The notes beneath the pieces were generated by a model. It did not search any database, was not told the origin of the DNA, and worked only from the letters and a program-made list of their open reading frames with translations. A program made the translations under genes and the position numbers. From Pseudanabaena minima (GTDB taxonomy: Bacteria > Cyanobacteriota > Cyanobacteriia > Pseudanabaenales > Pseudanabaenaceae), in assembly GCF_051131155.1 (NCBI RefSeq), contig NZ_CP159508.1:1798001-1862000 (forward strand): a stretch of 64,000 nucleotides of DNA. Reading direction: 5' to 3'. Of the stretch, positions 51,227 to 60,760 are shown in pieces (the first letter of the stretch is position 1; every line of letters begins with the position of its first letter).

Positions 51227-52078
51227 GTGCATACGTTAGACTATCTTTTCAATATTATGAGGTCTCGACCGTCAATGAATCTGTCATTAGTTAATAAGTA
51301 TATTAGCCCTGAATTAAGGCATTTTTGGGAAATACTTCATGTTTTAGTCAGTCGAAACGTCAATGTGCGTTATCGAGGCTCAGTCTTGGGAATATATTGG
51401 TCATTATTCAACCCTTTAATCATGACTGCCTTATATTCAGCCATCTTTGGCAGTGCATTTTCTAAATATTATGGTTCAATTTGGAACTATATCTTAGCTG
51501 CTTTCACAGGTTTAGTAGTAATCAATTTCTTCTCTTCTTCTACATCACAGGCTCTAGTGAGTGTTGTTGGCAATGGTAGTTTGCTAAATAAAATTCGTTT
51601 ACCTGTAAGCGTTTTTCCCGTTTCTATGATCGCCGCCAATATTTTTCAGTTTGTGCTGGGACCTTTTCTTCTACTGGCGATCGTTGCATTAATCAAATCA
51701 AAAAGCTTGATTAATGTTTTTGCTATATTTTTACCATTCATTGCATTGGTATTATTTTGTATTGGGGTAGGATTTTTTGTAAGTGCCTTGTATGTCTTTT
51801 ACAGAGACTTGCCCTATTTTTATGAACTATTAGTCTTTATGCTCTGGATTAGTAGTCCTGTATTTTATCCCGCCGAAATTGTGCCAAAATCTGTACAGCC
51901 ATTTGTGAATTTAAATCCCTTATCTCCAATTATTGAGAGCTTTCGTCAAATAACGCTCTCTGGCAATCTGCCAGATTTCACCCTGATCTTGACCGCACTC
52001 TTAAGTGGTATGATTTTTGCAGGACTGGGCTTCTTGTACTTTCAGCGATCTCGATCTCAGTTTATGGATTTACTTTAG
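51227..52078 (+). CDS. wzm: Polysaccharide ABC exporter permease (Wzm type)
   Basis: This 283-residue ABC-2 permease has six membrane helices. The N-terminal amphipathic region reads VSRNVNVRYRGSVLGIYWSLFNPL, the hallmark of O-antigen/teichoic-acid exporters. The helices include IWNYILAAFTGLVVINFF and FVLGPFLLLAIVALI, with SPVFYPAEIVPKSVQPFVNLNPLSP at the end of the core. The GTG at 51227 is one possible start, and ATGs at 51257 or 51275 would shorten the tail. It pairs with the ATPase at 52622, and a small membrane gene lies between them. The preceding 177 nt hold no gene. Confidence 0.92.
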   Translation: MHTLDYLFNIMRSRPSMNLSLVNKYISPELRHFWEILHVLVSRNVNVRYRGSVLGIYWSLFNPLIMTALYSAIFGSAFSKYYGSIWNYILAAFTGLVVINFFSSSTSQALVSVVGNGSLLNKIRLPVSVFPVSMIAANIFQFVLGPFLLLAIVALIKSKSLINVFAIFLPFIALVLFCIGVGFFVSALYVFYRDLPYFYELLVFMLWISSPVFYPAEIVPKSVQPFVNLNPLSPIIESFRQITLSGNLPDFTLILTALLSGMIFAGLGFLYFQRSRSQFMDLL

Positions 52079-52149
52079 ATAGGGAATATTTGAATCTTAA
52101 GTTGATGCCCTAAAATTCGTCCATTTATTCATTTAGAGTATATAAAGCG

Positions 52150-52518
52150 TTGACACCACAAGAGTTTAGTTTGCTGCTTATGTCAGTTTTGGCGAGTGTG
52201 GGGGGGCAGTTTTTCTTGAAATTAGGCGCAATAAAATTGGGGAAAGTTAGTGCTAGCAATGCTCTTGGTCATATCCTCAGTATTATTACAATACCTGAAT
52301 TAATTGGAGGGTTAGCATTCTATGGGCTGGGGGCTTTGACCTATATTCTCCTTCTTACTAGAGTTAATCTTAGTATAGCTGCACCCTCTGGCTCACTTAT
52401 CTATGTTTTTTCTGTAATGCTTGGGTACTTCTTCTTCAAAGAATCAATACCTCCTAGTCGTCTATTTGGTTTGAGCTTTATTATGCTTGGAGTAATACTA
52501 GTAGTCTGGAAAAAATAG
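52150..52518 (+). CDS. Small EamA/SMR-type membrane protein
   Basis: This 122-residue protein has four predicted helices (LLLMSVLASVGGQFFLKLGA, IPELIGGLAFYGLGALTYIL, LSIAAPSGSLIYVFSVMLGY, RLFGLSFIMLGVILVVWKK). It is the size of small multidrug resistance or ArnE/ArnF-like flippase subunits. It starts at a TTG, and an ATG ten codons later is an alternative. Lying between wzm and wzt, it may help move a lipid-linked sugar. A single gene implies a dimer or a separate partner. Confidence 0.8.
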   Translation: MTPQEFSLLLMSVLASVGGQFFLKLGAIKLGKVSASNALGHILSIITIPELIGGLAFYGLGALTYILLLTRVNLSIAAPSGSLIYVFSVMLGYFFFKESIPPSRLFGLSFIMLGVILVVWKK

Positions 52519-52621
52519 CTTTGTAATTGCAAAAAATTTCTCAAACTGTATATTCTTTGATATTATGATCTTCACGTTACATTTTCAAGGTTCACAATCG
52601 AAAATCATGGATTTACGATAG

Positions 52622-53374
52622 ATGGAAGTTATTCGGCTAGATCAAGTTAGTTTGTGGCGCAGAACTCAAGAAGAGTTTTCCTACGATCTCAAGAAAACTA
52701 TACTATCTATAGTAGAAGGCAAATATCGTCATCCCGAGAGAAAGCTAGTACTTGATAAAATTGACTTTGTGGTAGAAAAGGGTGAAAAAATCGGAATTAT
52801 TGGTGGTAACGGTGCAGGTAAATCCACGTTACTAAAAGTGATTTCTGGCATTTTAGAACCCAAAATTGGCACTGTTAGGGTGCGGGGAAACATCGCACCC
52901 TTAATTGAATTGGGTGCTGGCTTTGATGCAGAAATTTCGGTCAAACAAAATATTCTCTTGTACGGTGTGCTTCTGGGCTTTTCTAGAGCAGAAATGGCAG
53001 AAAGAACAAAATCAATACTTGAGTTTGCAGAGTTAGAAGAATACGAGTATGTCCCAGTTAAAGGTTTATCATCAGGTATGGTGGCTAGGTTAGCATTTGC
53101 GATCGCTACAGATGTTCAGCCAGACATACTCATACTGGATGAAGTTCTGTCTGTAGGAGATGAGAGTTTTAAAAACAAATGTAAAAAACGTTTAGATAAG
53201 TTTTGGGATTCTCATGTGACTATCTTAGTTGTTTCTCATTCTATGGAGTTTATTCGTGAATCTTGTACTAAAGCAATTTGGATGAATAAAGGCACAATAG
53301 AATTAACTGGAGATGCAGATAAAGTGGTTGAGTCATATCTTAGTACTGTTAACCACACTGAATTGATTGTTTAA
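52622..53374 (+). CDS. wzt: Polysaccharide ABC exporter ATPase (Wzt type, short form)
   Basis: This 250-residue nucleotide-binding protein has Walker A GIIGGNGAGKSTLLKVISG (about 58-76), signature KGLSSGMVARLAFAIA, and Walker B DILILDEVLSVGDESF. The H-loop is VVSHSMEF. It ends at about residue 245, so it lacks the C-terminal carbohydrate-binding domain of Wzt proteins that check chain termini, and resembles KpsT/TagH. The exporter therefore probably does not require a capped chain end. Confidence 0.93.
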   Translation: MEVIRLDQVSLWRRTQEEFSYDLKKTILSIVEGKYRHPERKLVLDKIDFVVEKGEKIGIIGGNGAGKSTLLKVISGILEPKIGTVRVRGNIAPLIELGAGFDAEISVKQNILLYGVLLGFSRAEMAERTKSILEFAELEEYEYVPVKGLSSGMVARLAFAIATDVQPDILILDEVLSVGDESFKNKCKKRLDKFWDSHVTILVVSHSMEFIRESCTKAIWMNKGTIELTGDADKVVESYLSTVNHTELIV

Positions 53375-53540
53375 TGATTGCCACTCTTCAAATATTTTAT
53401 TGCGATAAATACAAACCATAAATTTCTTATCTAAATTAATTTAGTGGATTTGATCGGTTAATACTAAAATAAATTAGGTTAACTAATATATATTTATAAT
53501 TCAACCTAATGTTTTGCATCAAACATTTAACTAAGTATTT

Positions 53541-54461
53541 ATGACGCAATCAAAACAAATAGAACTGATACAACAACTAGAAGCAGCTCAACAAAGAATT
53601 GCGGCTATGGAAAGCAGTAAGTTCTGGAAGTTGAGAAATATTTGGGTTAAATTTAAAAGGTTCTTAAAATCAGAGTCTAATCAACTTGGTGAAGCTACAA
53701 AAGTCTTTGATTACCCAGTAATCACCAACTTAGAAGCTCGTGATATTCCTAAACCTATTCAAATAGGCACTATAAACGAGCAACCTCGCAATCAGTGGAT
53801 TGAGCAACAACTTAGAGCATTACCCGCAGGATTAAGGATACTAGATGCTGGATGTGGGGAACAACAACATCGAAAATTCTGCCAACATTTAAACTATGTT
53901 GGTCAAGACTTTGATAGCTATCATGGACAGGGAGATCTCAAAGGATTACAGATGGGGAATTGGGATCAAAGTAATATTGATATCATTAGTGACATAGTCG
54001 CTATCCCTGAACCAGATCAATCTTTTGATGTTATTTTGTGTTCAGAGGTTTTTGAGCATCTCCCTGATCCATTAGGCGCTTTAAAAGAGTTTGAGCGTCT
54101 GCTTGTTTTAGGTGGAAAACTAATTTTAACAGCTCCATTTTGCAGCTTGACTCATTTTTCTCCGTATCATTTTTATTCAGGATTTAACAAATATTTTTAT
54201 GAGACAAACTTGAGAAAATATGGTTTTGAGATACTTGAGATTGAAACCAACGGAAACTTCTTTGAGTATGTAGCACAGGAGTTAAGACGTATAAGTTATG
54301 TAGCTCAGCGATATGCCAATTATAATTTTTCTGAACTAGAGCATAACACAATTTATCAATCATTATCTCTTTTAGAGATTATTAATCAGGAACCAAATAA
54401 TTCTGAAGAGTTACTTTGTTTTGGTTATCACGTATTAGCAGAAAAAAGTATTAATCATTAG
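53541..54461 (+). CDS. SAM-dependent methyltransferase with N-terminal coiled coil
   Basis: This 306-residue protein starts with a short coiled coil (QIELIQQLEAAQQRIAAMES) and the motif SSKFWKLRNIWVKFKRFLK (25-43). It then has a methyltransferase domain: LRILDAGCGEQQHRKFC near 95-111, FDVILCSEVFEHLPDPLGAL, and FERLLVLGGKLILTAPFCSL. The same coiled-coil plus SSKFWK start occurs inside the next protein. It may be a docking segment for a polysaccharide assembly complex. The acceptor is unknown. The 166 nt before it are AT-rich and hold no gene. Confidence 0.85.
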   Translation: MTQSKQIELIQQLEAAQQRIAAMESSKFWKLRNIWVKFKRFLKSESNQLGEATKVFDYPVITNLEARDIPKPIQIGTINEQPRNQWIEQQLRALPAGLRILDAGCGEQQHRKFCQHLNYVGQDFDSYHGQGDLKGLQMGNWDQSNIDIISDIVAIPEPDQSFDVILCSEVFEHLPDPLGALKEFERLLVLGGKLILTAPFCSLTHFSPYHFYSGFNKYFYETNLRKYGFEILEIETNGNFFEYVAQELRRISYVAQRYANYNFSELEHNTIYQSLSLLEIINQEPNNSEELLCFGYHVLAEKSINH

Positions 54462-54478
54462 TATCACTTGATAAAGCC

Positions 54479-57400
54479 ATGTTAAACATAATCATTTTTA
54501 GTAAAAATAGATCTTGTCAGTTAGAGCTATTACTAAGAAGTTTAAAAATATACCTTCAAGATTGGCAACTTTATTCTGTAAATATTATCTTCAGTTACAC
54601 AAACAGAGAATATGAACAGGGATATGAAATAGTAAAAAAACAATTTCCATCATTCAACTATTTCCCAGAGTCTCAGGACCAATTTGTTGCTGATTCATTT
54701 AAACAATTAGTTTTAGAATGCTTTAAGAATGATCATCCCTACACAATGTTCCTCGTTGATGACTTAGTATTCAAGTCACCTGTTAATCTTGCAGACAATA
54801 CATTTCAAACTTTTATTAATGACTCAAATATTCTTTGCTTATCACTGAGGCTTTCTCCTGATATTGAGTATTGTTACACATCAAATATTTTCTCTCCTCC
54901 CCCTCCATTCGACACAAATCTTGTATGGGATTGGCAAAAGCAACCTAAAAACTCAGACTGGGGCTATCCCATGTCTCTTGATGGGCATATATTTAGAACT
55001 CTTGAAATATACGATCTTATTGAATCCAATCGATCATTTAATAACCCCAACACTTTAGAAACTCAGCTAGCTCTGCGACCGATATCAGCGCATCAGATGA
55101 TCTGTTACGCTGAGAGTAAGATTGTTAATATACCAGCTAATAAGGTTCAAAATATTTATAGTAATCGTCATGCTCAGATGAGTGATTTAAATGATTTGAA
55201 TCAACATTTTTTAAATGGCTATCGTCTAAGCTTAAAGCCTATTCTAGAAACTAAAAATATTTCTGTTCATCAAGAAATTCCATTACAACTCTTTAATCCA
55301 TTTCAAAATATTTCTAATCTTGTAGTTGGCATTTTATGTCGAAACGATATTCTCCGATTGGTCTATCAAATTGAGTCTTTACTCTGCCAATCGATTTTAC
55401 CTTCAAGCATAATTTGTATAGTTAATGAAGAATCTTCGTGTCTAGAAACCTCAAAAGTTATTGAATTAACAAAAAACTTCTATTACAATATAGAAGTAAT
55501 AGTCAATTACAATACTGAAGAGGCAGCAGATACAAGTCAAAGTATTAGAAGAGAAAATAATTTTATTTTCCTAGATATTGACAAAAACATCTCATCCACT
55601 TTCATTGAAGATTATCTCAATGAAACTCGCAATCTTGAAGGTATAGATTTCTATAATCTGCAACAAATCAAACATAAAAATGAATATCTAACCTCTAATT
55701 TAGAACAAGTTGAGTCTCAGTTTCGATACCAACTTGAAATTACTAATTCTCAGTTACAACAAACCAAGTTAAAGCTACAACAAACTGAATCTGAACTACA
55801 ACAATCCAGATCTCAACTACTCCTAACTGAATCGCGACTACAACAAACTAAATCTCAACTACAACAAGAAAAAATCAACTTAAAGGCTATTCAAAGCAGT
55901 AAATTCTGGAAAATTAGAGAGAAATGGTTTGAGATTAGAAAAAAAATAGGTATCAGTAATGAAGATCAGGGCTTTTCATTGCTGACCCTTTATAAGGTTT
56001 TTAACAATAAATTCAATGTTAATACTAACGCTAAGAAAGATAATTTAGTGGTCATTGAGCAAAAACAGTGGTCTCGTGACTTACCTCTAGTTAGTGTGAT
56101 TATCCCTTGTTATAACTATGGCAAATATCTAGAAGAAGCGATTGATTCAGTCTTAGCTCAGACTTACAAGAATTTTGAAATTATAGTTGTTGATGATGGT
56201 TCGACCGATCCAGACACAATAATCTTATTAAGAAAGTTAAATAAGCCTAAAACAAAGATAGTTAGGACTAATAATTTCAAGCTTCCAGCCGCTCGTAATA
56301 ATGGGATTAAAGAAGCGAAAGGAAAATATATTTGCTGTTTAGATGCTGATGATTTGCTTAAGCCTACTTACTTAGAGAAATGCTTGTTTAGGCTCGAAGC
56401 TGAAAATGTAGATGTTTGTTATACATGGGTTCAAGAATTTGGTGATAGCCAAGCTGTCATACCAACGAAAGAATTTGATATTGATACTTTAATGATTCAA
56501 AATTGCCTACATGTTTCAGCAGTTTTCAAGCGTAGTATGTGGGAGGCTGTAGGAGGCTACAACGAGTCGATGGTTGAGGGCTATGAAGATTGGGATTTTT
56601 GGTTAGCGATCGCCAAAACTGGAGGGATAGGAGCTAAAATCGATGAACCATTATTTTTATATCGGAAGCATGGGTCTTCAATGATATCTTCTGCTCTTGC
56701 AAAGCATGATGCCTTGTACATGCAAGTAAAAAATAATCACAAAACTCTATATGTTAATAAGAAAGCCATTAAAGAAATTACACGTAATCGGAAGAAGTAT
56801 ATTGTTAATAATAGATTTGTAAATTTACGACATCCTTTTCAAGAAAATCATATTAAAGAGAGTAAGAAAACTCATAATATTTTATTTGCTTTGCCTTGGA
56901 TGACAACTGGTGGAGTTGACACAGTAATTTTACAACTGATTAAAACATTAAAAATACAAGGTTTTGATGTAACAGTTTGCACAACATCTCAAACAACTCC
57001 AGACATGGGTGATAGCACTGCAAGGTACGAGGAGATCACTCCCAAAATATACAATCTATGCAAATTAATTAATTCTGATATCTGGGAAGAGCTAGTTTTT
57101 TATCTGATTGAATCTCAAAATATAGAAATCATCTTTCTTTCTGGCTCAAGCTATTTTTACGACATATTACAAGATATTAAAGATAAGTTCCCAGCCATCA
57201 AAATTGTTGACCAACTATATAATGAATTCGGACACATCAACAACAATCGTAAATACTCAAGATTCATTGACATAAATATAGCTGAGAATGAATCAGTTGC
57301 TAATTGTCTTCTCTTAGAGCATCAAGAACAATCGGATAGAGTTCAGTTAATTAATAACGGAGTCGATACCAACTATTTTGACCCTAACAAAGTTAATAAT

Positions 57401-57979
57401 ATTGAGATAATTGATAATTTAGTTCCTAAAGACAAGTTTATTATTTCTTTTTTAGGAAGATTCTCCCAGGAAAAATGTCCTAAGCTATTTGTGGAAATTG
57501 CAAATCACTTAAAAAATGATGATGCACTTTATTTTGTTATGGCTGGCAACGGTTATTTATATAACGAAATATTAGAATTAATAAAAAGATATGGATTAGA
57601 GAATAAAGTATATTTACCTGGCTTCGTTGATAGTAGAGACTACCTACGAATTTCTAATTTACTTGTCTTACCATCTGAAATTGATGGGAGGCCAAACTCT
57701 GTTTTAGAAAGCTTATCGATGGGTGTACCTGTTATTTCCTCATCAGTTGGAGGATTACCGAAAATCATTAAGGATGAATACAATGGATTTCTATGTGCAT
57801 CTGGTGATATAAAAAGCTTTGTAAGTTGTATCCAAAAAGTGATTACTGACAAAGAACTCTATCTAAGCATGAGAAAAAATGCTAGAAATTATGCTGTGGA
57901 ATTTCTTGATATTAATATTGTCCAAAGCAAATATATAAGATTATTTGAAGAATTGTTGCTTCAAAATGTTTACGAATAA
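54479..57979 (+). CDS. Multi-domain glycosyltransferase (GT-A, coiled coil, GT2, GT4)
   Basis: This is a 1166-residue protein. Residues about 1-240 look like a GT-A-type domain (IIIFSKNRSCQLELLLRSLK; YTMFLVDDLVF). At 394-470 a coiled coil built of seven-residue repeats (LQQTESE, LQQSRSQ, LQQTKSQ) leads into SSKFWKIREKW. Residues about 535-770 are a GT2 domain (PLVSVIIPCYNYGKYLEEAI; EIIVVDDGSTDPDTI; CCLDADDLLKPTYLEKCL). Residues about 800-1166 are a GT4 domain (ALPWMTTGGVDTVILQLIKT; ISFLGRFSQEKCPKLFVEIA; GRPNSVLESLSMGVPVISSS). It could add two or three sugars in sequence. The coiled coil may set spacing or chain length. Confidence 0.9.
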   Translation: MLNIIIFSKNRSCQLELLLRSLKIYLQDWQLYSVNIIFSYTNREYEQGYEIVKKQFPSFNYFPESQDQFVADSFKQLVLECFKNDHPYTMFLVDDLVFKSPVNLADNTFQTFINDSNILCLSLRLSPDIEYCYTSNIFSPPPPFDTNLVWDWQKQPKNSDWGYPMSLDGHIFRTLEIYDLIESNRSFNNPNTLETQLALRPISAHQMICYAESKIVNIPANKVQNIYSNRHAQMSDLNDLNQHFLNGYRLSLKPILETKNISVHQEIPLQLFNPFQNISNLVVGILCRNDILRLVYQIESLLCQSILPSSIICIVNEESSCLETSKVIELTKNFYYNIEVIVNYNTEEAADTSQSIRRENNFIFLDIDKNISSTFIEDYLNETRNLEGIDFYNLQQIKHKNEYLTSNLEQVESQFRYQLEITNSQLQQTKLKLQQTESELQQSRSQLLLTESRLQQTKSQLQQEKINLKAIQSSKFWKIREKWFEIRKKIGISNEDQGFSLLTLYKVFNNKFNVNTNAKKDNLVVIEQKQWSRDLPLVSVIIPCYNYGKYLEEAIDSVLAQTYKNFEIIVVDDGSTDPDTIILLRKLNKPKTKIVRTNNFKLPAARNNGIKEAKGKYICCLDADDLLKPTYLEKCLFRLEAENVDVCYTWVQEFGDSQAVIPTKEFDIDTLMIQNCLHVSAVFKRSMWEAVGGYNESMVEGYEDWDFWLAIAKTGGIGAKIDEPLFLYRKHGSSMISSALAKHDALYMQVKNNHKTLYVNKKAIKEITRNRKKYIVNNRFVNLRHPFQENHIKESKKTHNILFALPWMTTGGVDTVILQLIKTLKIQGFDVTVCTTSQTTPDMGDSTARYEEITPKIYNLCKLINSDIWEELVFYLIESQNIEIIFLSGSSYFYDILQDIKDKFPAIKIVDQLYNEFGHINNNRKYSRFIDINIAENESVANCLLLEHQEQSDRVQLINNGVDTNYFDPNKVNNIEIIDNLVPKDKFIISFLGRFSQEKCPKLFVEIANHLKNDDALYFVMAGNGYLYNEILELIKRYGLENKVYLPGFVDSRDYLRISNLLVLPSEIDGRPNSVLESLSMGVPVISSSVGGLPKIIKDEYNGFLCASGDIKSFVSCIQKVITDKELYLSMRKNARNYAVEFLDINIVQSKYIRLFEELLLQNVYE

Positions 57980-58042
57980 AGCGAATAACTAATTATTAAT
58001 TATAGTTAAGGAACAACTTGTTATTTATCAAAGGTCTATGTA

Positions 58043-58981
58043 GTGAAAATTGGAATTACTGGAGCATCAGGCTTTTTGGGATCATATTTGCTGAATTATC
58101 TAGTGCATCTAGAAAAGTACGACCTATATGCTTTAAGCAGGAATATATCATCAGAAAAAATTAAAAACTTTGAAAGTGTAGTTTGGATTGAAGGAGATTT
58201 AAACTCTAATCAAGTTTGTGCAAATTTTGTCAAAAATCTTGATCTAATTATCCATCTTGCACATACCAACACACCTCTTACTTCAAACAGGGATATTTCT
58301 GGAGACACGTTACTTAACTTAGTTCCCACACTCAATCTATTACAGGCAATCAGAGACTATGGAGCATCTCCGCATATAATTTATGCTAGTAGTGGAGGAG
58401 CTATTTATAAGCCATCTCTTAATTACCAATCTTTTAAAGAATCCGATCCCTGCGAACCTTCATCTTCTTATGGAATTCAGAAGCTTACTGTTGAAAACTA
58501 CTTACGTTTGAGTGCAGAACAAAAATGGTTAACAGCCACCTGCCTTAGGATCGGTAACCCTTACGGAGTCTTGCTACCATCTGAGCGTATGCAAGGTCTA
58601 ATTGGGGTAGCTTTGAACCAAATTCTTCATCGACAACCAATAAAAATTTATGGTGATCCTAATAACGTGAGAGATTATATTCATTTAGAGGACATGTGTC
58701 GTATGTTCGAGTTGGTTATACATAAACATTCCTCATTCGAAGTTTATAATGTGGGAAGTGGAAAAGGCTATTCAGTAAATCAAATCCTAGACTTAATAGA
58801 GAAAATTGTTGGTATTTCTATGATAAAAGAAGTATGGCAAACAAGTCAGACTACCAATCAATTACCATCATGGATAGTCCTGAACATAAAAAAATCTTAT
58901 GAAAATTTATCATGGGAACCTTTAATTGAACTTGAACAAGGTTTAGGAACCTTATGTGAGCAGATACTATGGAATCAGTAA
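58043..58981 (+). CDS. NAD-dependent epimerase/dehydratase
   Basis: This 312-residue extended short-chain dehydrogenase starts at a GTG. Rossmann motif GITGASGFLGSYLLNYL comes at 3-19, and YASSGGAIYKPS and SSYGIQKLTVENYLRLS give Ser and Tyr-x3-Lys. RIGNPYGVLLPSERMQGLIG and YGDPNNVRDYIHLEDMCRM bind the sugar nucleotide. It is a UDP-glucose 4-epimerase-like enzyme, and the exact product is unknown. It overlaps the next glycosyltransferase by 13 nt. Confidence 0.9.
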   Translation: MKIGITGASGFLGSYLLNYLVHLEKYDLYALSRNISSEKIKNFESVVWIEGDLNSNQVCANFVKNLDLIIHLAHTNTPLTSNRDISGDTLLNLVPTLNLLQAIRDYGASPHIIYASSGGAIYKPSLNYQSFKESDPCEPSSSYGIQKLTVENYLRLSAEQKWLTATCLRIGNPYGVLLPSERMQGLIGVALNQILHRQPIKIYGDPNNVRDYIHLEDMCRMFELVIHKHSSFEVYNVGSGKGYSVNQILDLIEKIVGISMIKEVWQTSQTTNQLPSWIVLNIKKSYENLSWEPLIELEQGLGTLCEQILWNQ

Positions 58982-59889
58982 AGGTTTCGGTTTTACTCCC
59001 AGTTTATAATGGAGGTTCAACTTTACCTCAGGCGATCGCATCAATCCTTTCTCAGGACATGTCAGAGCTTGAACTAATAATTATTGATGACTGTTCCACT
59101 GACAACTCTGCTTCAATTATTCGTCAATACGCGGATAAGGATTCAAGGATTATCCCCATTTTCCATGAGGTCAATATAGGACTAGCTAAAACCTTGAATG
59201 AAGGACTTAACTTAGCAAAATCAGATTTTGTTGCAAGAATGGATCAAGATGATGAATCTTTACCCCATCGCCTTAGAATTCAGCTTGATTATATGCTCAG
59301 GCATCCAGATTTTGCAGTTGTTGGTAGCTATGTTTATCATATGGGTGCTAAGCAAGAGTTTGATCGTTTAGTTGAACTCCCATCAGATGCTGAACAAATT
59401 AAACAAACCCTATTGCAATATAACTGCATGTATCATCCTTCAGTGATGATGAGACGCAATAAAATCTTGGAAATTGGAGGTTATCAACCTGAATTTAAGA
59501 ATGCAGAGGACTACGATTTATGGTTGCGAGTTAGTAAGTCATCTCTATTAGCTAATATTTCTGAACCATTATTACGGTATAGATTTTCTGTTTCAGGAAT
59601 GACATTAAGCCGAAAATGGGAACAATTATTTTATGTTTACCTTGCTCAATCAGCTTATAAAAATGAAACTAGTTCAGCAGAGGTGATAAATTCAAAAGCA
59701 CAAGAAATGTTAAAACAAATTGACAGAACTTACTTTCTTGGAGAAGTAGCCAATGGTACAATATTAGAATTATTAAAACTCAAATTGTGGAAAGATGCGA
59801 TTTGTTTAACATGGAATTTCTCTACTGATATTGGATTTAAGAAGTCAGTACGTTTACTAATACATATTATTACATCATCCTTATACTAA
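58969..59889 (+). CDS. Family 2 glycosyltransferase
   Basis: This 306-residue protein has a GT-A domain: VSVLLPVYNGGSTLPQAIAS, ELIIIDDCSTDNSASIIRQY, LNLAKSDFVARMDQDDESLP (DQDD metal site), and NAEDYDLWLRVSK with the catalytic Asp. The C-terminal 80 residues are helical. It overlaps the epimerase gene, so the two may serve the same sugar. The 146 nt after it are AT-rich and hold no gene. Confidence 0.9.
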   Translation: MESVKVSVLLPVYNGGSTLPQAIASILSQDMSELELIIIDDCSTDNSASIIRQYADKDSRIIPIFHEVNIGLAKTLNEGLNLAKSDFVARMDQDDESLPHRLRIQLDYMLRHPDFAVVGSYVYHMGAKQEFDRLVELPSDAEQIKQTLLQYNCMYHPSVMMRRNKILEIGGYQPEFKNAEDYDLWLRVSKSSLLANISEPLLRYRFSVSGMTLSRKWEQLFYVYLAQSAYKNETSSAEVINSKAQEMLKQIDRTYFLGEVANGTILELLKLKLWKDAICLTWNFSTDIGFKKSVRLLIHIITSSLY

Positions 59890-60035
59890 ATTTTCAATGA
59901 GTATTATTAGGAAATGCTCTAAAGAATCAATAATGAGTATTGATTTCAAATAAACAATATCTTGATTTTTGGATCACAAATAAGATATTATTTATTTTTA
60001 AAGCTTAAATATTTCTATTAAACTCAAATTACCCT

Positions 60036-60758
60036 ATGAAAAGATTAATAAAATCTATTCAAAATCTTTTTTCATCCAAGTCCAATGTTGTCACTACACC
60101 AATATCTGATAACAAAGAAGCAATCATGTACAAACAGATTCAAGAATGTAGGGATACACATGATGTTCTTCTTGGTCCAGACGTAACCTACTTCGATCTG
60201 GCTGAGCCTGCTATGGATGATCAATGGAATGAATATATCTATCCAAATATTAAAGATTTTGATTTAAGTATTTGTATTGATCTTGCTTCAGGACATGGCC
60301 GCAACACAAATAAATTACGAGAATATGCAAAAGAAATCCATCTTATTGATGTCAATAAAAGTTGCATAGATGCCTGCAAGAAAAGGTTTGGGGAGAAAGA
60401 CGAAAAATGCTCCTTCTTTTATTATGTGAATGATGGTCATACTTTGAAAGAGATCAGTAGTTGCACAATGCAATTCATATATTCTTGGGATGCAATGGTT
60501 CACTTTGATAAACTAGTAGTCAAAGAGTATGTTAAAGAGTTCTTTAGAGTTTTGAAATCTGGTGGATATGGATTTGTCCACCATTCTAATTATGGTGTTG
60601 TCAATTCAAGCAATGAATGGATGCAAAATCCCGGATGGAGAACCAACATGACATCACAACTGTTTGTTGATTATTGTAATGAAGCTGGACTAAAAATCGT
60701 CAAACAACAAATTATCAACAACGATTTAGATTGTATATCGATATTCTGTAAACCATAA
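60036..60758 (+). CDS. Class I SAM-dependent methyltransferase
   Basis: The first 40 residues of this 240-residue protein are basic and variable. The methyltransferase core is SICIDLASGHGRNTNKLREY near 74-93, IHLIDVNKSCIDACKKRF, MQFIYSWDAMVHFDKLV and FFRVLKSGGYGFVHHSNYG. It is coupled to the membrane protein 2 nt downstream. It probably methylates a sugar of the surface glycan. Confidence 0.82.
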   Translation: MKRLIKSIQNLFSSKSNVVTTPISDNKEAIMYKQIQECRDTHDVLLGPDVTYFDLAEPAMDDQWNEYIYPNIKDFDLSICIDLASGHGRNTNKLREYAKEIHLIDVNKSCIDACKKRFGEKDEKCSFFYYVNDGHTLKEISSCTMQFIYSWDAMVHFDKLVVKEYVKEFFRVLKSGGYGFVHHSNYGVVNSSNEWMQNPGWRTNMTSQLFVDYCNEAGLKIVKQQIINNDLDCISIFCKP

Positions 60759-60760
60759 CA

